From assembly GCF_009734425.1 (NCBI RefSeq), contig NZ_CP046455.1, forward strand, positions 1,550,001 to 1,614,000: a stretch of 64,000 bases of DNA. Direction: 5' to 3'. Positions 1-9,480 of the stretch are shown piece after piece. The notes under the pieces are model-generated. The model was not told the origin of the DNA. It did not search any database and worked only from the letters and a program-made list of their open reading frames with translations. A program made the translations under genes and the position numbers. Source of the stretch: Corynebacterium occultum (GTDB taxonomy: Bacteria; Actinomycetota; Actinomycetes; Mycobacteriales; Mycobacteriaceae). Each line of letters starts with the position of its first letter. Position 1 is the first letter of the stretch.

Positions 1-1052
1 TGCAGCGCCGCCTTCCACTGCCGGAAGTTCAGCACCTCCAGGTCCTCCTCCGGGATGCCTTCCACACCGGCATCGATGATCCGCCCGATCTCATCGGCTT
101 CCGTCTGATCGGTGAGGATCAGCTGGGAACGCAGACACTGGTACAGGGCGCCGTCACAGCCCGCCCGGGAGAAAATAAAGACGATCGCCGGCAGCATATT
201 GCGACCCTTGAGCACCTGCAGCACCTCGGGTCGACCCATCGCGCGGTGGCGGTCCCCGGTGCGGGGACGCCCCGAACGCAACGGGGGCCGCTCATCCCGG
301 CCACCGCGGGATCTGGCCCGGAAACCCTGCCCGGAACGGTAGTCCTCCCGCCCCTCCTCCGCATCCCCGGACTCCAGGCGCTCAATGGTGCGCTGCAGTT
401 CGCGGTTGACCTCATGGCTGCCCGGTTCAAAGAGCGGGAAGACCTTCTTGCCCACCATCATCCACTGGTCCAGGGGGACCGGGCGGTGCTCCGAGACAAT
501 CACCTGGGTGTCACCCCGGACGGTGGAGAGCCATTCGCCGAATTCCTCGGAGTTCGAGACCGTGGCGGAAAGCCCGATGATGTTGATGGACTCATCCAGG
601 TTGAGGATGACCTCCTCCCAGACTGAACCGCGGGAGGCGTCAGCCAGGAAGTGGATCTCATCCATCACCACATGGCTGAGGCGGTCTAAAGCACCGGATT
701 GCGCATAGATCATGTTGCGCAGCACCTCGGTGGTCATCACCACGATCTCGGCGGAAGCATTGATGGAGACATCACCGGTGAGCAGACCCACCACATCCTC
801 ACCATGGGCCGTCACCAGGTCGTGGTACTTCTGGTTGCTCAGCGCCTTGATCGGGGTGGTGTAGAAACACTTGGTTCCCCGGGAAAGCGCGAGGGAGACC
901 GCGAACTCACCGACGATGGTCTTGCCGGCACCCGTGGGGGCGCAGACCAGCACCCCATGATCGGCCTCGACGGCATGGCAGCCCTCGATCTGAAAGTCAT
1001 CGAGGGGGAACCCCAGAGCAGCGGAAAAGCTGTCGAAGTGAGAATCGTTCAT
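1..1052 (-). CDS. helY: Ski2/Mtr4-type DEAD/DEAH RNA helicase, N-terminal part (runs off left edge)
   Basis: Superfamily 2 helicase, expected to unwind RNA with ATP in RNA processing or decay. The start is the ATG at 1050-1052 and the frame stays open to base 1, so about 350 residues are visible. Seen in order: a Q-motif-like region (FPLDDFQIEG), Walker A (APTGAGKT) near residue 42, motif Ia (TTPIKALSNQK), motif II as DEIH rather than DEAD, motif III (LSATVSN), then a basic Arg/Gly-rich insert before the second RecA domain begins. DEIH/DEVH with this spacing is typical of Ski2-like proteins, which exceed 900 residues in actinobacteria, so the C-terminal two thirds lie outside the window. It follows tatC in the same direction, as helY does in mycobacteria, but a strong hairpin separates them. 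Confidence 0.9.
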   Translation of the reverse strand, partial: MNDSHFDSFSAALGFPLDDFQIEGCHAVEADHGVLVCAPTGAGKTIVGEFAVSLALSRGTKCFYTTPIKALSNQKYHDLVTAHGEDVVGLLTGDVSINASAEIVVMTTEVLRNMIYAQSGALDRLSHVVMDEIHFLADASRGSVWEEVILNLDESINIIGLSATVSNSEEFGEWLSTVRGDTQVIVSEHRPVPLDQWMMVGKKVFPLFEPGSHEVNRELQRTIERLESGDAEEGREDYRSGQGFRARSRGGRDERPPLRSGRPRTGDRHRAMGRPEVLQVLKGRNMLPAIVFIFSRAGCDGALYQCLRSQLILTDQTEADEIGRIIDAGVEGIPEEDLEVLNFRQWKAAL

Positions 1053-1115
1053 AGCTTCCACGCTACCGGCTATGCCGGAACTGGTGTGGGGTCGGTCATG
1101 GTTTCCCAACACAAC

Positions 1116-1168
1116 AGAACCCCCTTCCCTGCGGTGATTGACTACATCACCGCAGGGAAGGGGGTTCT
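1116..1168 (-). terminator. Long perfect hairpin between tatC and the helicase gene
   Basis: A perfect 23-bp inverted repeat, arms 1116-1138 and 1146-1168, with a 7-base loop. On the minus strand it is followed by a moderately T-rich run (TTCTGTTGTGTTGG). It lies 47 bases past the tatC stop and about 64 bases before the helicase start. It probably terminates or attenuates the pafBC-tatAC transcript, so the helicase gene may have its own promoter in the remaining gap. Confidence 0.75.
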
Positions 1169-1214
1169 ACGTCTTTGCTCGAAGACCGGGGGCAGGGTCC
1201 CCTCGATCTAGTTC

Positions 1215-2276
1215 CTAGAGAACATCATCGAAGTTTCCTCCCCCACCGAAACTTCCGGTCGGTCGCTGCGGAGCAGAGGTCGGGTTGACGGGGTGGGTCT
1301 GAACCTGGGTGTTGGTGGGTGCCGGGGCGATCGGCTCCGGGCGGTAGTCCAGGGCGGAGGCGGAGTCATCGTCCTGGTCGAGCCAGTCCGGACGCTGCCT
1401 GTTACGGCGCTTATCGTTCCACCGGCAGAACTGCAGGGAAAGCTCCACCAGGACATTCAGTGCGAAGGCCAGGATGAGCATGGAGAAAGGATCCTGACCC
1501 GGGGTCATCAGTGCCGCGAAGACGAAGAGCGCGATGACGATGACCCGACGCTTGTCCTTGATGGACTCATAGGTCAAGATGCCCACCACATTGAGCATGC
1601 CGATGATCAGGGGCACCTCAAAGCTGACACCGAAGATCAGCAGCAGGGCCAGCACGAAGTTGAAGTACTTCTCACCGGTGAGCGCCGCGGTCTGGAATTC
1701 ATCACCGATGCCCATCAGGAAAGCCAGTCCGTAGTCGACGACGAAATAGGCCATCACGGCACCGGAGACGAAGAGCAGGACTGCGAGGCTGACGAAGGTG
1801 AAGGTCGAACGACGCTCGGTCTTGTGCAGCCCCGGGGTGATGAAGGCCCAGATCTGATAGAGCCAGACCGGGGAGGACAGGACGATGCCCGCTAGGGCAC
1901 CCACCTTCATCCGGAGCAGGAACATCTCAAAGGGGCTGGTTGCCAGCAGTCGACATTCCCCGTCGAAGGAGAAGTCAGCCCGGCTCTCCTCCGGCAGTGA
2001 ACAGTAGGGCCCGCGGAGAATATCACCCAGTGAAGAGATACTGAACCAGGGAGTGGTGATCCTCAGCTGGTACCAGATGAAACCGATGATGCTACCGATG
2101 ACCAGAGCGATCACTGCGTAGATGAGACGACGGCGCAGCTCCCGCAGATGATCCACCAGGGACATCGTTCCATCGGGTGCCGGCTTGGTTTTCCGGGGCC
2201 ACAACTGCCTCTTCGCCTTCTTGGGCACGGTCTCGGGCACCGGGTTATGGGGCGCGGCAGAATTAGTCATGTGCAA
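1215..2276 (-). CDS. tatC: Sec-independent protein translocase TatC
   Basis: Multispanning inner-membrane receptor of the twin-arginine pathway, which exports folded proteins with TatA. The 353-residue frame has a basic cytoplasmic N-terminus, the conserved opening MSLVDHLRELRRRLIYA, and six hydrophobic segments. These include the family-typical loop after helix 2 (SPFEMFLLRMKVGALAGIVLSS read across residues ~110-135) and FGVSFEVPLI. The C-terminal ~70 residues are a polar Pro/Thr/Gln-rich tail, common in actinobacterial TatC. A second ATG lies two codons in. It is 23 bases downstream of tatA, in one operon. Confidence 0.96.
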   Translation of the reverse strand: MHMTNSAAPHNPVPETVPKKAKRQLWPRKTKPAPDGTMSLVDHLRELRRRLIYAVIALVIGSIIGFIWYQLRITTPWFSISSLGDILRGPYCSLPEESRADFSFDGECRLLATSPFEMFLLRMKVGALAGIVLSSPVWLYQIWAFITPGLHKTERRSTFTFVSLAVLLFVSGAVMAYFVVDYGLAFLMGIGDEFQTAALTGEKYFNFVLALLLIFGVSFEVPLIIGMLNVVGILTYESIKDKRRVIVIALFVFAALMTPGQDPFSMLILAFALNVLVELSLQFCRWNDKRRNRQRPDWLDQDDDSASALDYRPEPIAPAPTNTQVQTHPVNPTSAPQRPTGSFGGGGNFDDVL

Positions 2277-2299
2277 TCACAGATGTACGACGGTGCGTA

Positions 2300-2614
2300 C
2301 TAGTTCTGCGGGTTGGGGTTCTGCTGATTCGGCTGCTGCGGCTGCTGGACCGGCGGCTGCTGGAAATTCGGCTGGGCATTCGGCTGGTTTTCGGGGCGAT
2401 CCCAGAAATCCTGCTCCGGCTGGGCCTGGGGAAGCTGCACCTGCTGCTGGGGCTGCTCAGTATCGTTGTTCATCTCCTTGACCTCGGACTTGAAGATGCG
2501 CATGGAGCGGCCGATGGAACGGGCTGCATCCGGGAGCTTCTTCGCGCCGAAGAGCAGGATCACGACGACCGCGATGATCAGGATTTCCCAAATTCCGGGA
2601 GTAGGCATGGTCAC
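2300..2614 (-). CDS. tatA: Sec-independent protein translocase TatA
   Basis: Small pore-forming subunit of the Tat pathway. It has 104 residues: a short N-terminus, one transmembrane helix ([19 protein letters not shown]), the conserved [23 protein letters not shown] hinge and amphipathic helix (residues ~21-45), and a Gln/Pro/Asn-rich tail. An AAAGGTG Shine-Dalgarno lies just before the ATG at 2614. The gene sits between pafC and tatC, the order known from mycobacteria. No tatB is in the window; in actinobacteria it is usually elsewhere. Confidence 0.96.
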   Translation of the reverse strand: MTMPTPGIWEILIIAVVVILLFGAKKLPDAARSIGRSMRIFKSEVKEMNNDTEQPQQQVQLPQAQPEQDFWDRPENQPNAQPNFQQPPVQQPQQPNQQNPNPQN

Positions 2615-2637
2615 CTTTCAGTTTTTAATGAGCAGAA

Positions 2638-3627
2638 TCAGACCCCAGGGTAGTGGTCTGTCGGTTGATCATACGCTGCAACCCCTGATTGTGCGCGTTG
2701 AAGTAATGCAGCTCTCAGCTGCTCAGGGCCGCTGACTGTCATCCGATCGGACTGCCCGAGGGCAAGTCGCAGAAACCACTCCACCGAGGGGACGGTCATG
2801 GTGGCCCGCACCATCCCCGATTCTGTGCTCTCCCCCAGCTCGATGGGATAGTAGTCCGCGAGCCAGGTGGCGTCGGGGCGAATGAGCAGTTCGGCCTTGA
2901 GTTCCACCGCCCGGTAGTTGAAGGGATCCTCCACGTCGAACTCCAGCTGCTTGATCCTGGGCTCAGATTTTTCCGCCTCGATCCGGGCATTGTGCATCCG
3001 ATCCGCCCGGAAATGACGGTGTGCGCCCTCCCCCTCAGCCGTGGGATCCCAGGCACTGAGGTAGATCTCTTCCTCATGGGTGAAGAGCCTGGCCGGGGAA
3101 ACAGTCCGGCGGGCAGTGACATCCCGGGAGGCGGAATAATAGTCGAAGCTGATCTGCTTTCCGGAGCGCATCGCCTCCCTCACCTGACTCAGCGCCTGGG
3201 ATTCATCCTCCCGCTCCTGACCGATGGAGTCGAAGACCGCGGCGGTCTCCTCCCCCATGATCTGGCGGATCTTGGCGGCGGCGGACACCACCGCTTCCCG
3301 GTTGAAGAGACCGGGGGCATTTTCCAGGGATTCCAGGGTCAGCAGGAGCGCCCCCGCCTCGGTCTGGGTCAACCTGAGGGGGCGGTCCATCCCCTGGTGG
3401 TCGAGGACGGTGACCTGCTGATAATCCGCATCCAGATCCACCAGGTCACCGGGGCCAAGTCCGGGCAGGCCACAACACCACAGCCGGTTCAGGTCATCCT
3501 TGATTTCCCCGGGCTTCCTGCCCAGATCCCGGGCAGCCTCCATGATGCTGCGCTGGGGGTGCGCCTGGAAATAAGGCAGCAGGCTGAGCATGCGGACCAG
3601 GTCCGCCAGTCTCTCACTCTTCTTCAT
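2638..3627 (-). CDS. pafC: WYL-domain regulator PafC
   Basis: Second of two tandem WYL-domain proteins. It has 329 residues: an N-terminal winged-helix-like segment (residues ~1-65), a WYL core around residues 150-230 (ISFDYYSASRDV, then the HEEEIYLSAWDPTAEG motif) and a C-terminal WCX-like region. In mycobacteria PafB and PafC form a heterodimer that activates LexA-independent DNA-repair genes, and WYL domains are thought to sense single-stranded DNA. Here the ATG follows the pafB TAA with no spacing, so the two are translationally coupled. Function is assigned from family and position. Confidence 0.9.
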   Translation of the reverse strand: MKKSERLADLVRMLSLLPYFQAHPQRSIMEAARDLGRKPGEIKDDLNRLWCCGLPGLGPGDLVDLDADYQQVTVLDHQGMDRPLRLTQTEAGALLLTLESLENAPGLFNREAVVSAAAKIRQIMGEETAAVFDSIGQEREDESQALSQVREAMRSGKQISFDYYSASRDVTARRTVSPARLFTHEEEIYLSAWDPTAEGEGAHRHFRADRMHNARIEAEKSEPRIKQLEFDVEDPFNYRAVELKAELLIRPDATWLADYYPIELGESTESGMVRATMTVPSVEWFLRLALGQSDRMTVSGPEQLRAALLQRAQSGVAAYDQPTDHYPGV

Positions 3628-4587
3628 TTAAATTTCTCCCCCCTGGATCAGCAGTGCCCTGACATCTTCCCGGACCTCCGCCGGTTCCAGCAGCACCACC
3701 TCCGGGGCATAACCTGTGACGGTACGTACCAGCCAGTCCCGGTCCACATCCACCAGACGCCACTTACCGGGGCTTTCCTCCTCGCCCTGATCCTTGAGCA
3801 CCTGGGCACCTTTCCCGGGCACCGAAATCAGTGCATCAACCATGATCTTCTGGTTGCGTAGCCCCTCTTCCACCAGTTCCTGGAGGTTGCGGTCTTCCTG
3901 GCGGTGGGTGGCAGGACCGAGTTCCTTGATATCGGTGGCCCGGAAGATCCGGAAACTACGGTGGGTCCCCCGGTCCAGGTCATGGCCGACCAGATAGAGC
4001 CGGTTGCGGTGGTTGACGATCCCCCAGGGATCCATGGTGCGCAGCACCGGTTCAGAGACCCGGTCGGCGCGGTAGCTGAAACTGATCCGGTGATGTTCCC
4101 GGCAGGCGACCAGGAGGGTATCGAGCTGCTCCGCACTCAACCGGGCAAGATCATTGAATGAGTTGAAGGCCGGAATCTGTTCCAGGGTGCGGGTGGCCCC
4201 GGAGGCGGCCAGCTTGGTCCAGCCGGAACGGGCGAAGGCGGCCAGCTCACCACGCTGGCCGATTTCCCCGGCTAGGCCGAGCATGGTCGCCTCCTCCAAG
4301 GTGAAGCTGACCTCCGGCAGGGCGTAATCATCCGTCTGGAGGCGGTAGCGGTTGCCCTCCTCAGCGGCGATGGTCTCAATGGGTACCCCGGCCCGGATCA
4401 ACAGCGCCAGGTCACGACGCAGCAGCTTCGCCGTGGCATCCCGGCCACCCCGGGCATAGCCCTTGACATGTTCCCGGATCCAGTCATTGCTGAGGAAGCC
4501 CCTACCCGCCCGATCCGCGTCGAGGAACGCGAAGGTGAGGTTGGTCAATCTCTCAATCTGCGGGTCTTCCTCAGTCACCTGCTGCAA
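3628..4587 (-). CDS. pafB: WYL-domain regulator PafB
   Basis: First gene of the tandem WYL pair, 319 residues. The N-terminus (IERLTNLTFAFLDADRAG) is the usual start of the helix-turn-helix part. The WYL domain lies at ~165-250 with HHRISFSYRADR and NHRNRLYLVGHDLDRG, close to the family consensus. It begins 12 bases after the pafA stop and ends directly against pafC. It was named for its link to the proteasome accessory factor locus, but in mycobacteria the pair acts as a DNA-damage-response activator rather than in pupylation. Co-transcription with pafA is likely. Confidence 0.9.
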   Translation of the reverse strand: MQQVTEEDPQIERLTNLTFAFLDADRAGRGFLSNDWIREHVKGYARGGRDATAKLLRRDLALLIRAGVPIETIAAEEGNRYRLQTDDYALPEVSFTLEEATMLGLAGEIGQRGELAAFARSGWTKLAASGATRTLEQIPAFNSFNDLARLSAEQLDTLLVACREHHRISFSYRADRVSEPVLRTMDPWGIVNHRNRLYLVGHDLDRGTHRSFRIFRATDIKELGPATHRQEDRNLQELVEEGLRNQKIMVDALISVPGKGAQVLKDQGEEESPGKWRLVDVDRDWLVRTVTGYAPEVVLLEPAEVREDVRALLIQGGEI

Positions 4588-4599
4588 CCTTCCAAATAG

Positions 4600-6027
4600 T
4601 CAGTGTTTCCGGTAGGAACCCTGGTTTTCTTCCATGTAGGCGATCAGTTCGTCCACGCGATCATCGACCGTGTTGAAGGGATCGTCAAGTTGAATCGAGC
4701 GAGCTTCCGGCTGCTCAATCTTCAACCGCATCCAGTCCACCACCACGGGGGCACCCAGTTCATCGGCGCGGGTGAGGAATTTTCCTCGCAGCGCGGCCCT
4801 GGTGGTCTGCGGGGCCAGGGTCCTGGCCTCCTCGACCGCAGCTTCGGTGGTCCATCGCTTGGCCAGGCCCTTGGCCTCCAGCACCGGGAAGAGACCCCGG
4901 CCGGGCCGGATGTCATGGTAGGTCAGGTCGATCTGGGCGAGTTTGGGGTCATCGAGGGAAAGTCCCAGCTTGTCCTGGTAGCGCTGCAGCAGCTTGCGCT
5001 TGATCACCCAGTCAATTTCCTGGTCGACCTCGGAGAAGTCCTGGGTGTGGATGGCCCGCAGCATCCGCTTCCACAGGTCAATGACCTGTTGCAGCACCTC
5101 ATTTGGGGTACCGGTGTCGGGGCGTTCCTTGAGCCAGAACTCAGCGGCCTCGCAGAAGGTCTGCTGAACCTCCAGGGCGGTGACGGTGGAGCCGTCGACC
5201 TTCTCCAGCAGGGTATTTCCGGTCTGGTCGCGGGCGATATCGCGGACATGGGCGCTGGGATTGCGCAACTGCATGTCCGGCAGGTCGAAACCTGCCTCGA
5301 ACATCTCCAGCACCAGCAACATGGAACCGACCTTGAGGGCGGTGCTGGCCTCGGACATGTTGGAGTCACCGACAATGACGTGCATGCGGCGGTAGCGTTC
5401 GGAGTCCGCGTGGGGTTCATCACGGGTGTTGATCATCGGCCGGGCCCGGGTGGTTGCTGAGGACACCCCCTCCCAGACGTGATCAGCCCGCTGGGAAACC
5501 ACCCAGCCACCCTTGTAACCACTGGCGGCACGGGCGATGGTACCGGCACCGCAGATCAGCTGGCGGGTGATCAGGAAGGGCAACAGCTGGGTGCCCAGCT
5601 TCTTCAGGACCACGGAACGGCCCACCAGGTAGTTCTCATGGCAGCCATAGGAGTTGCCGGCGGAGTCGACGTTGTTGCGGAAGAGATAGACCCTGCCGCC
5701 GATCCCCTCGTCGACGAGGGCTCGCTCCGCTTTCTGGGCCAGGTCATCGAAGATGCGGTCCCCGGACCGGTCTGCAGCCAGCAGCTGCAGGAGGTTATCG
5801 CACTCCGCGGTGGCGTACTCCGGGTGGGCACCGACGTCGAGGTAGAGCCTCGAGGAGTTCGGCAGGAAGATATTGGAGCTGGAATGTTTCTCCACCACCG
5901 GTCGGAAGAGGTAGCGGGCGATCTCTTCCGGCCCCAGCCGACGGGAGCCGTCCTGGGAGGTACAGGTGATGCCGTACTCGGTTTCCAGACCGACGATGCG
6001 GCGGGTGAACACCTCGGGTGCGGTCAT
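4600..6027 (-). CDS. pafA: Pup--protein ligase PafA
   Basis: Forms the isopeptide bond between the C-terminal Glu of Pup and substrate lysines, using ATP. It has 475 residues with a glutamine-synthetase-like fold. The N-terminal strand RRIVGLETEYGITC carries the catalytic glutamates (Glu15 and Glu17). The characteristic segments NSSRLYLDVGAHPEYATAE, YGCHENYLV and INTRDEPHADSERYRRMHV follow. It starts 5 bases after the pup stop, so pup and pafA are coupled. In mycobacteria prcB and prcA sit between these genes; here they are absent. Confidence 0.97.
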   Translation of the reverse strand: MTAPEVFTRRIVGLETEYGITCTSQDGSRRLGPEEIARYLFRPVVEKHSSSNIFLPNSSRLYLDVGAHPEYATAECDNLLQLLAADRSGDRIFDDLAQKAERALVDEGIGGRVYLFRNNVDSAGNSYGCHENYLVGRSVVLKKLGTQLLPFLITRQLICGAGTIARAASGYKGGWVVSQRADHVWEGVSSATTRARPMINTRDEPHADSERYRRMHVIVGDSNMSEASTALKVGSMLLVLEMFEAGFDLPDMQLRNPSAHVRDIARDQTGNTLLEKVDGSTVTALEVQQTFCEAAEFWLKERPDTGTPNEVLQQVIDLWKRMLRAIHTQDFSEVDQEIDWVIKRKLLQRYQDKLGLSLDDPKLAQIDLTYHDIRPGRGLFPVLEAKGLAKRWTTEAAVEEARTLAPQTTRAALRGKFLTRADELGAPVVVDWMRLKIEQPEARSIQLDDPFNTVDDRVDELIAYMEENQGSYRKH

Positions 6028-6032
6028 GGGGT

Positions 6033-6227
6033 CTACTGTCCACCCTTCTGAACGTAAGAGCGGACGAACTCTTCGGCGTTGGACTCGAGCAGGCTGTCGA
6101 TTTCATCGAGGAGATCATCGGTGCCGGTGTTGTCGATCTGGGCCTGACCGCCGGAGAGGTTGAAGTCTTCGTTGTCATCCTCGCCGGAGCCACCGCTGTT
6201 GACCTGGGCCTGGGGATTTGCTGCCAT
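6033..6227 (-). CDS. pup: Prokaryotic ubiquitin-like protein Pup
   Basis: Small intrinsically disordered protein modifier of 64 residues. The N-terminal half is polar and acidic. The C-terminal half ([18 protein letters not shown]) is the helix-forming segment that binds the ARC/Mpa coiled coil. The protein ends in Gly-Gly-Gln, so Dop must deamidate the last Gln to Glu before PafA can use it. An AAAGG lies ~14 bases upstream of this ATG; a nearer ATG is out of frame with Pup and gives an unrelated reading frame. Confidence 0.97.
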   Translation of the reverse strand: MAANPQAQVNSGGSGEDDNEDFNLSGGQAQIDNTGTDDLLDEIDSLLESNAEEFVRSYVQKGGQ

Positions 6228-6284
6228 GGGAAATCATGTCCTTTCAAGGGATTTTCAGTTTATTAGGTGTTGAGACCGGGCTTG

Positions 6285-6315
6285 GGGGCAGCAGGCCTTC
6301 AGGACAGGCTGCCCC
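6285..6315 (-). other. Weak hairpin in the dop-pup gap
   Basis: An 8-bp inverted repeat (GGGGCAGC at 6285-6292, GCTGCCCC at 6308-6315) lies between the dop stop and the pup start. No T-run follows on the minus strand. It could attenuate read-through into pup or be incidental. A TAATAAACT stretch nearer to pup could serve as a -10 region for its own promoter. Confidence 0.3.
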
Positions 6316-6371
6316 TCCCGGGGGGGGCACGAAGATTCAGGGAGCTCCCCGGGTATAACTCAAGGATAGAG

Positions 6372-7937
6372 CTAGTGCAGGTGAGGCTTGTTGATCTCAC
6401 CCTGCAAATTGTGCTGGGTGCGGATCCCCTCCACGTGAACACCGTGTTCGCTGAGGCCTGCCACCAGCTCCGCCACGGTTTCGGCGTTTTCCACCAGATC
6501 CCCGGCCACCTCGCGGTTCATGCCGTCGACCTCGCTGAGGGAGATCTTGGCTGAGGCTTCACCGAGGTTGAGCACCATGGTCTGCCAGCTGACGGCGGTG
6601 ATGGACTCACCGAAGCGGGAGACCACCCGACCACGGAAGTAGGCGCGGGAATTTTTCGGCGGATTCTTCGCGGCGAAGTCGATCTCCTCCTGGGAGACCA
6701 GGGTCTTCATGCGGCCCTTGCGCACCAGGGCGTGGTAGAGACTCTTGGCCGGATCGATATCGCTGTACTGCAGGTCGATCAGGGCCAGCTTGGGGTCGGA
6801 GATGTCCGCACCGCGGTCCAGGTAGGACTTGATCAGGGACCACTTGGCGGTCCAGTCCAGCAGGTGGGCGGTCTTCAGCGGGTCCTCGGCGAGCAGGTCC
6901 AGAACCTCGCCCCACAGGGCGATGACCTTCTCGTCGACCTCATCGGTGGCGCTGACGCGCTCCCGGTAGATGCCGAGGATCTCCAGAGCACTGAGTTCCC
7001 GGCCGTCGACAAGCTTGATCTTGACGTTCAGGCTGAGGTCCCGGGAGATGGTCCGCAGGTCCTCCACCGGAGTCGAGAGTTTCAGGTCGGAGAAGTCCAC
7101 GCCCTTCTCGATGGCGTCCATGACCAGTTTGGTCATGCCCAGCTTGAGGAAGTTGGCGGTCTGGGACATGTTCGCATCACCGATGATGGTGTGCATGCGG
7201 CGGAAATGGACGGCATTGGCGTGCGGCTCATCGCGGGTGTTGATGATGCCACGATTGAGGGTGGTCTCCAGGGAGAGCTCCTGGTAGAAGTAGTCGGCGC
7301 GTTGGGAGATCTGGAAACCCGGGGTGTCACCGGCCTCCCCCAGTCCGATGCGGCCGGCCCCAATGATCACCTGACGAGTGACGAAGAAGGGGATCAGCCC
7401 CTGGGACATGACCTCGAAGTCGGTTTTGCGGCTGTACTGGTAGTTCTCATGGGAGCCGTAGGAGGCACCCTTGCCGTCGACGTTGTTCTTGTAGATCTTC
7501 AGCGGCGGGCAGGGATCATGCTTGTCCAGGATGGAGATCCCCTGCTGGGTCAGCTCTGCGACATCGGCGACGGCCTGGTTCATGACCACATCGCCGGCAG
7601 CGTCCCAGATCATCGCGTCCCAGGCGTTGTCGCACTCCGGGGAGGCGTACTCTGGGTGGGCGTGGTCGACGTAGAAGCGTGCGCCATTGTCGATGACGAC
7701 ATTGGCCACCCCCATCGCGTTGGGGTCGACGACGGGGACGGTGCGGTAGCGACGCAGGTCGAAACCACGGGTGTCCTTCAGGGGTGCCTCATTCTCGAAG
7801 TCCCAGCGGGTGCGTGCCCCGGTGTTGACCGCCGCGAAGGCCACCACTGCGTGAGTGGAGGTGATGATCTGACTGAGGTAGGGGTCCTCGGGGGTGGATA
7901 TTCCGTACTCAGTCTCAGTGCCCATAAATCGTGCCAT
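6372..7937 (-). CDS. dop: Depupylase/deamidase Dop
   Basis: PafA paralogue that deamidates Pup-Gln to Pup-Glu and also cleaves Pup from conjugates. From the ATG at 7935-7937 it has 521 residues. I chose this start because AAGG lies 9 bases upstream and because MARFMGTETEYGIS is the canonical N-terminus; the frame also allows a GTG three codons earlier. Landmarks are the catalytic ETEYG, the Dop-loop region around residues 35-80 that distinguishes Dop from PafA, YVDHAHPEYASPECD, YGSHENYQYSRK, and INTRDEPHANAVHFRRMH. It starts 10 bases after the ARC stop. Confidence 0.96.
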   Translation of the reverse strand: MARFMGTETEYGISTPEDPYLSQIITSTHAVVAFAAVNTGARTRWDFENEAPLKDTRGFDLRRYRTVPVVDPNAMGVANVVIDNGARFYVDHAHPEYASPECDNAWDAMIWDAAGDVVMNQAVADVAELTQQGISILDKHDPCPPLKIYKNNVDGKGASYGSHENYQYSRKTDFEVMSQGLIPFFVTRQVIIGAGRIGLGEAGDTPGFQISQRADYFYQELSLETTLNRGIINTRDEPHANAVHFRRMHTIIGDANMSQTANFLKLGMTKLVMDAIEKGVDFSDLKLSTPVEDLRTISRDLSLNVKIKLVDGRELSALEILGIYRERVSATDEVDEKVIALWGEVLDLLAEDPLKTAHLLDWTAKWSLIKSYLDRGADISDPKLALIDLQYSDIDPAKSLYHALVRKGRMKTLVSQEEIDFAAKNPPKNSRAYFRGRVVSRFGESITAVSWQTMVLNLGEASAKISLSEVDGMNREVAGDLVENAETVAELVAGLSEHGVHVEGIRTQHNLQGEINKPHLH

Positions 7938-7947
7938 GGGCCACACC

Positions 7948-9462
7948 TTAGCGAAGAACGCGAGCTGCGATCACCATCTGCCCCTGTCGTCCGGAGATGC
8001 GGCTCCACTCATCCGGGTTGGCGGTGTTGGGCAGATCCTCGGATTCGGACTGCTCCATCTCGATGGCCTCCTCGATGTGCCGGATGCTCACACCAGCATC
8101 GGAGACCCCTGCGATCTGGTCTTTGATGGCGAGCTTTTTCGCTCTGTCCACGACATTTGCGATCATCGCACCGGAGACGAAGTCCGAGTAGTGCAGCACC
8201 TGCCGGGTGCCGTCCGCCAGGTCCAGCTCCACATAGGGTCGGGGGGTGAAAAGCTTCTCGACGGCCGCGTCGATGAGCTCCTCGGCGGGGGTGGCCAGGG
8301 GGATCGAAGATGTCAGATAACGGGTGAAGATATCCCTCGAGCCTGCCCGATCCGGGCGTTCCACCCGGATCTTCACATCCAGTCGACCCGGGCGCAGCAG
8401 CGCCGGATCAATCAGTTCCTCACGGTTGGTGGCACCGATGATGATGACGTTGCGCAGCCCCTCCACACCATCCATCTCGGTTAACAGCTGCGGCACCACG
8501 GTGGTCTCCATGTCGGAGCTGACCCCGGAGCCACGGGTGCGGAAGATGGACTCCATCTCATCGAAGAAGATGATCACCGGGCGGCCCGCGGAAGCCAGCT
8601 CCCGGGCACGTTCGAAGATCAGACGGATGCGGCGTTCGGTTTCGCCGACAAATTTATTCAGCAGCTCCGGGCCCTTGACGTTGAGGAACCAGGAGGGGGA
8701 ACCATCACCGACACGGGTGGCCAGGGAGTTGGCCACCGCCTTGGCGATCAAGGTCTTACCGCAACCGGGAGGGCCATAAAGAAGCACACCCTTCGGCGGG
8801 GAGAGTTCATAGGCCGCATAGAGCTCCGGATGGGCGAAAGGCAGCTCCACCGCATCGTGGATCTGCTCGATCTGGTTGTCCAGTCCGCCGATATCGGAGT
8901 AGGTGATGTCCGGGACCTCCTCCAGCGAGAGACTGGAGATCTCGGTTTTGGGGACACGTTCCAGGGCCATGCCGGCCCGGGGTTCAACCAGCAGGGTGTC
9001 CCCTGCCCGGGCCACCGCGGCGATGGGGGCTGCCAGGTGCACCAGGCGTTCCTCCCCGTTGTGGTCGGCAACCAGAGCACGCTGGGTACCGATCCGCTCA
9101 GTCAGGGTGGCGATATTTCCGGTGTCCGGATAACCACAGGCCTCCACCACCAGGGAGCCGTCTCCCAACCGGACCAGGGAACCGGGACTCAGTTGGGAAC
9201 GGTCCATGTTCGGGGAGACCTTCAGCCGCATCTGTCGGCCATTGGCGAAGACCTCGGCATCATTGCCGAAACCGGAGCTCTTCAGGAAGATACCGTAGGT
9301 GGAGGCTGGCTCCGCCAGGGCATCAATCTGGGCATTGAGCTCCTGGAGCTTCTTCTTCGAGGCGGTAAGCAGCTGTGCCAGCTTGGCGTTGCGTGCGGTC
9401 AGGGTCTTCAGCTCCCGCTGAAGGTCAGCGGGCTCAGGCGAAAATGTCTCGGTGGGCTTCAT
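7948..9462 (-). CDS. arc: AAA ATPase forming ring-shaped complexes (ARC/Mpa)
   Basis: Hexameric ATPase that recognises Pup and unfolds pupylated proteins. It has 504 residues: an N-terminal coiled coil (~10-50) that captures Pup, two OB-fold regions (~55-165), Walker A GPPGCGKT at 230-237, Walker [11 protein letters not shown] at ~295-304, and the second region of homology [18 protein letters not shown]. The C-terminus ends in ARVLR and lacks the GQYL tail that opens the 20S gate in Mpa. No prcA or prcB is in the window. This fits the proteasome-less Corynebacterium version, which probably unfolds pupylated proteins for release rather than degradation. Confidence 0.96.
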   Translation of the reverse strand: MKPTETFSPEPADLQRELKTLTARNAKLAQLLTASKKKLQELNAQIDALAEPASTYGIFLKSSGFGNDAEVFANGRQMRLKVSPNMDRSQLSPGSLVRLGDGSLVVEACGYPDTGNIATLTERIGTQRALVADHNGEERLVHLAAPIAAVARAGDTLLVEPRAGMALERVPKTEISSLSLEEVPDITYSDIGGLDNQIEQIHDAVELPFAHPELYAAYELSPPKGVLLYGPPGCGKTLIAKAVANSLATRVGDGSPSWFLNVKGPELLNKFVGETERRIRLIFERARELASAGRPVIIFFDEMESIFRTRGSGVSSDMETTVVPQLLTEMDGVEGLRNVIIIGATNREELIDPALLRPGRLDVKIRVERPDRAGSRDIFTRYLTSSIPLATPAEELIDAAVEKLFTPRPYVELDLADGTRQVLHYSDFVSGAMIANVVDRAKKLAIKDQIAGVSDAGVSIRHIEEAIEMEQSESEDLPNTANPDEWSRISGRQGQMVIAARVLR

Positions 9463-9480
9463 GAGCCCAATCTAGCGCCC

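Noticed and set aside
5795..6247. A 150-codon frame starting nearer than Pup to the AAAGG upstream of pup.
   Set aside because: It overlaps pup and pafA out of frame, and both have unmistakable family sequence.
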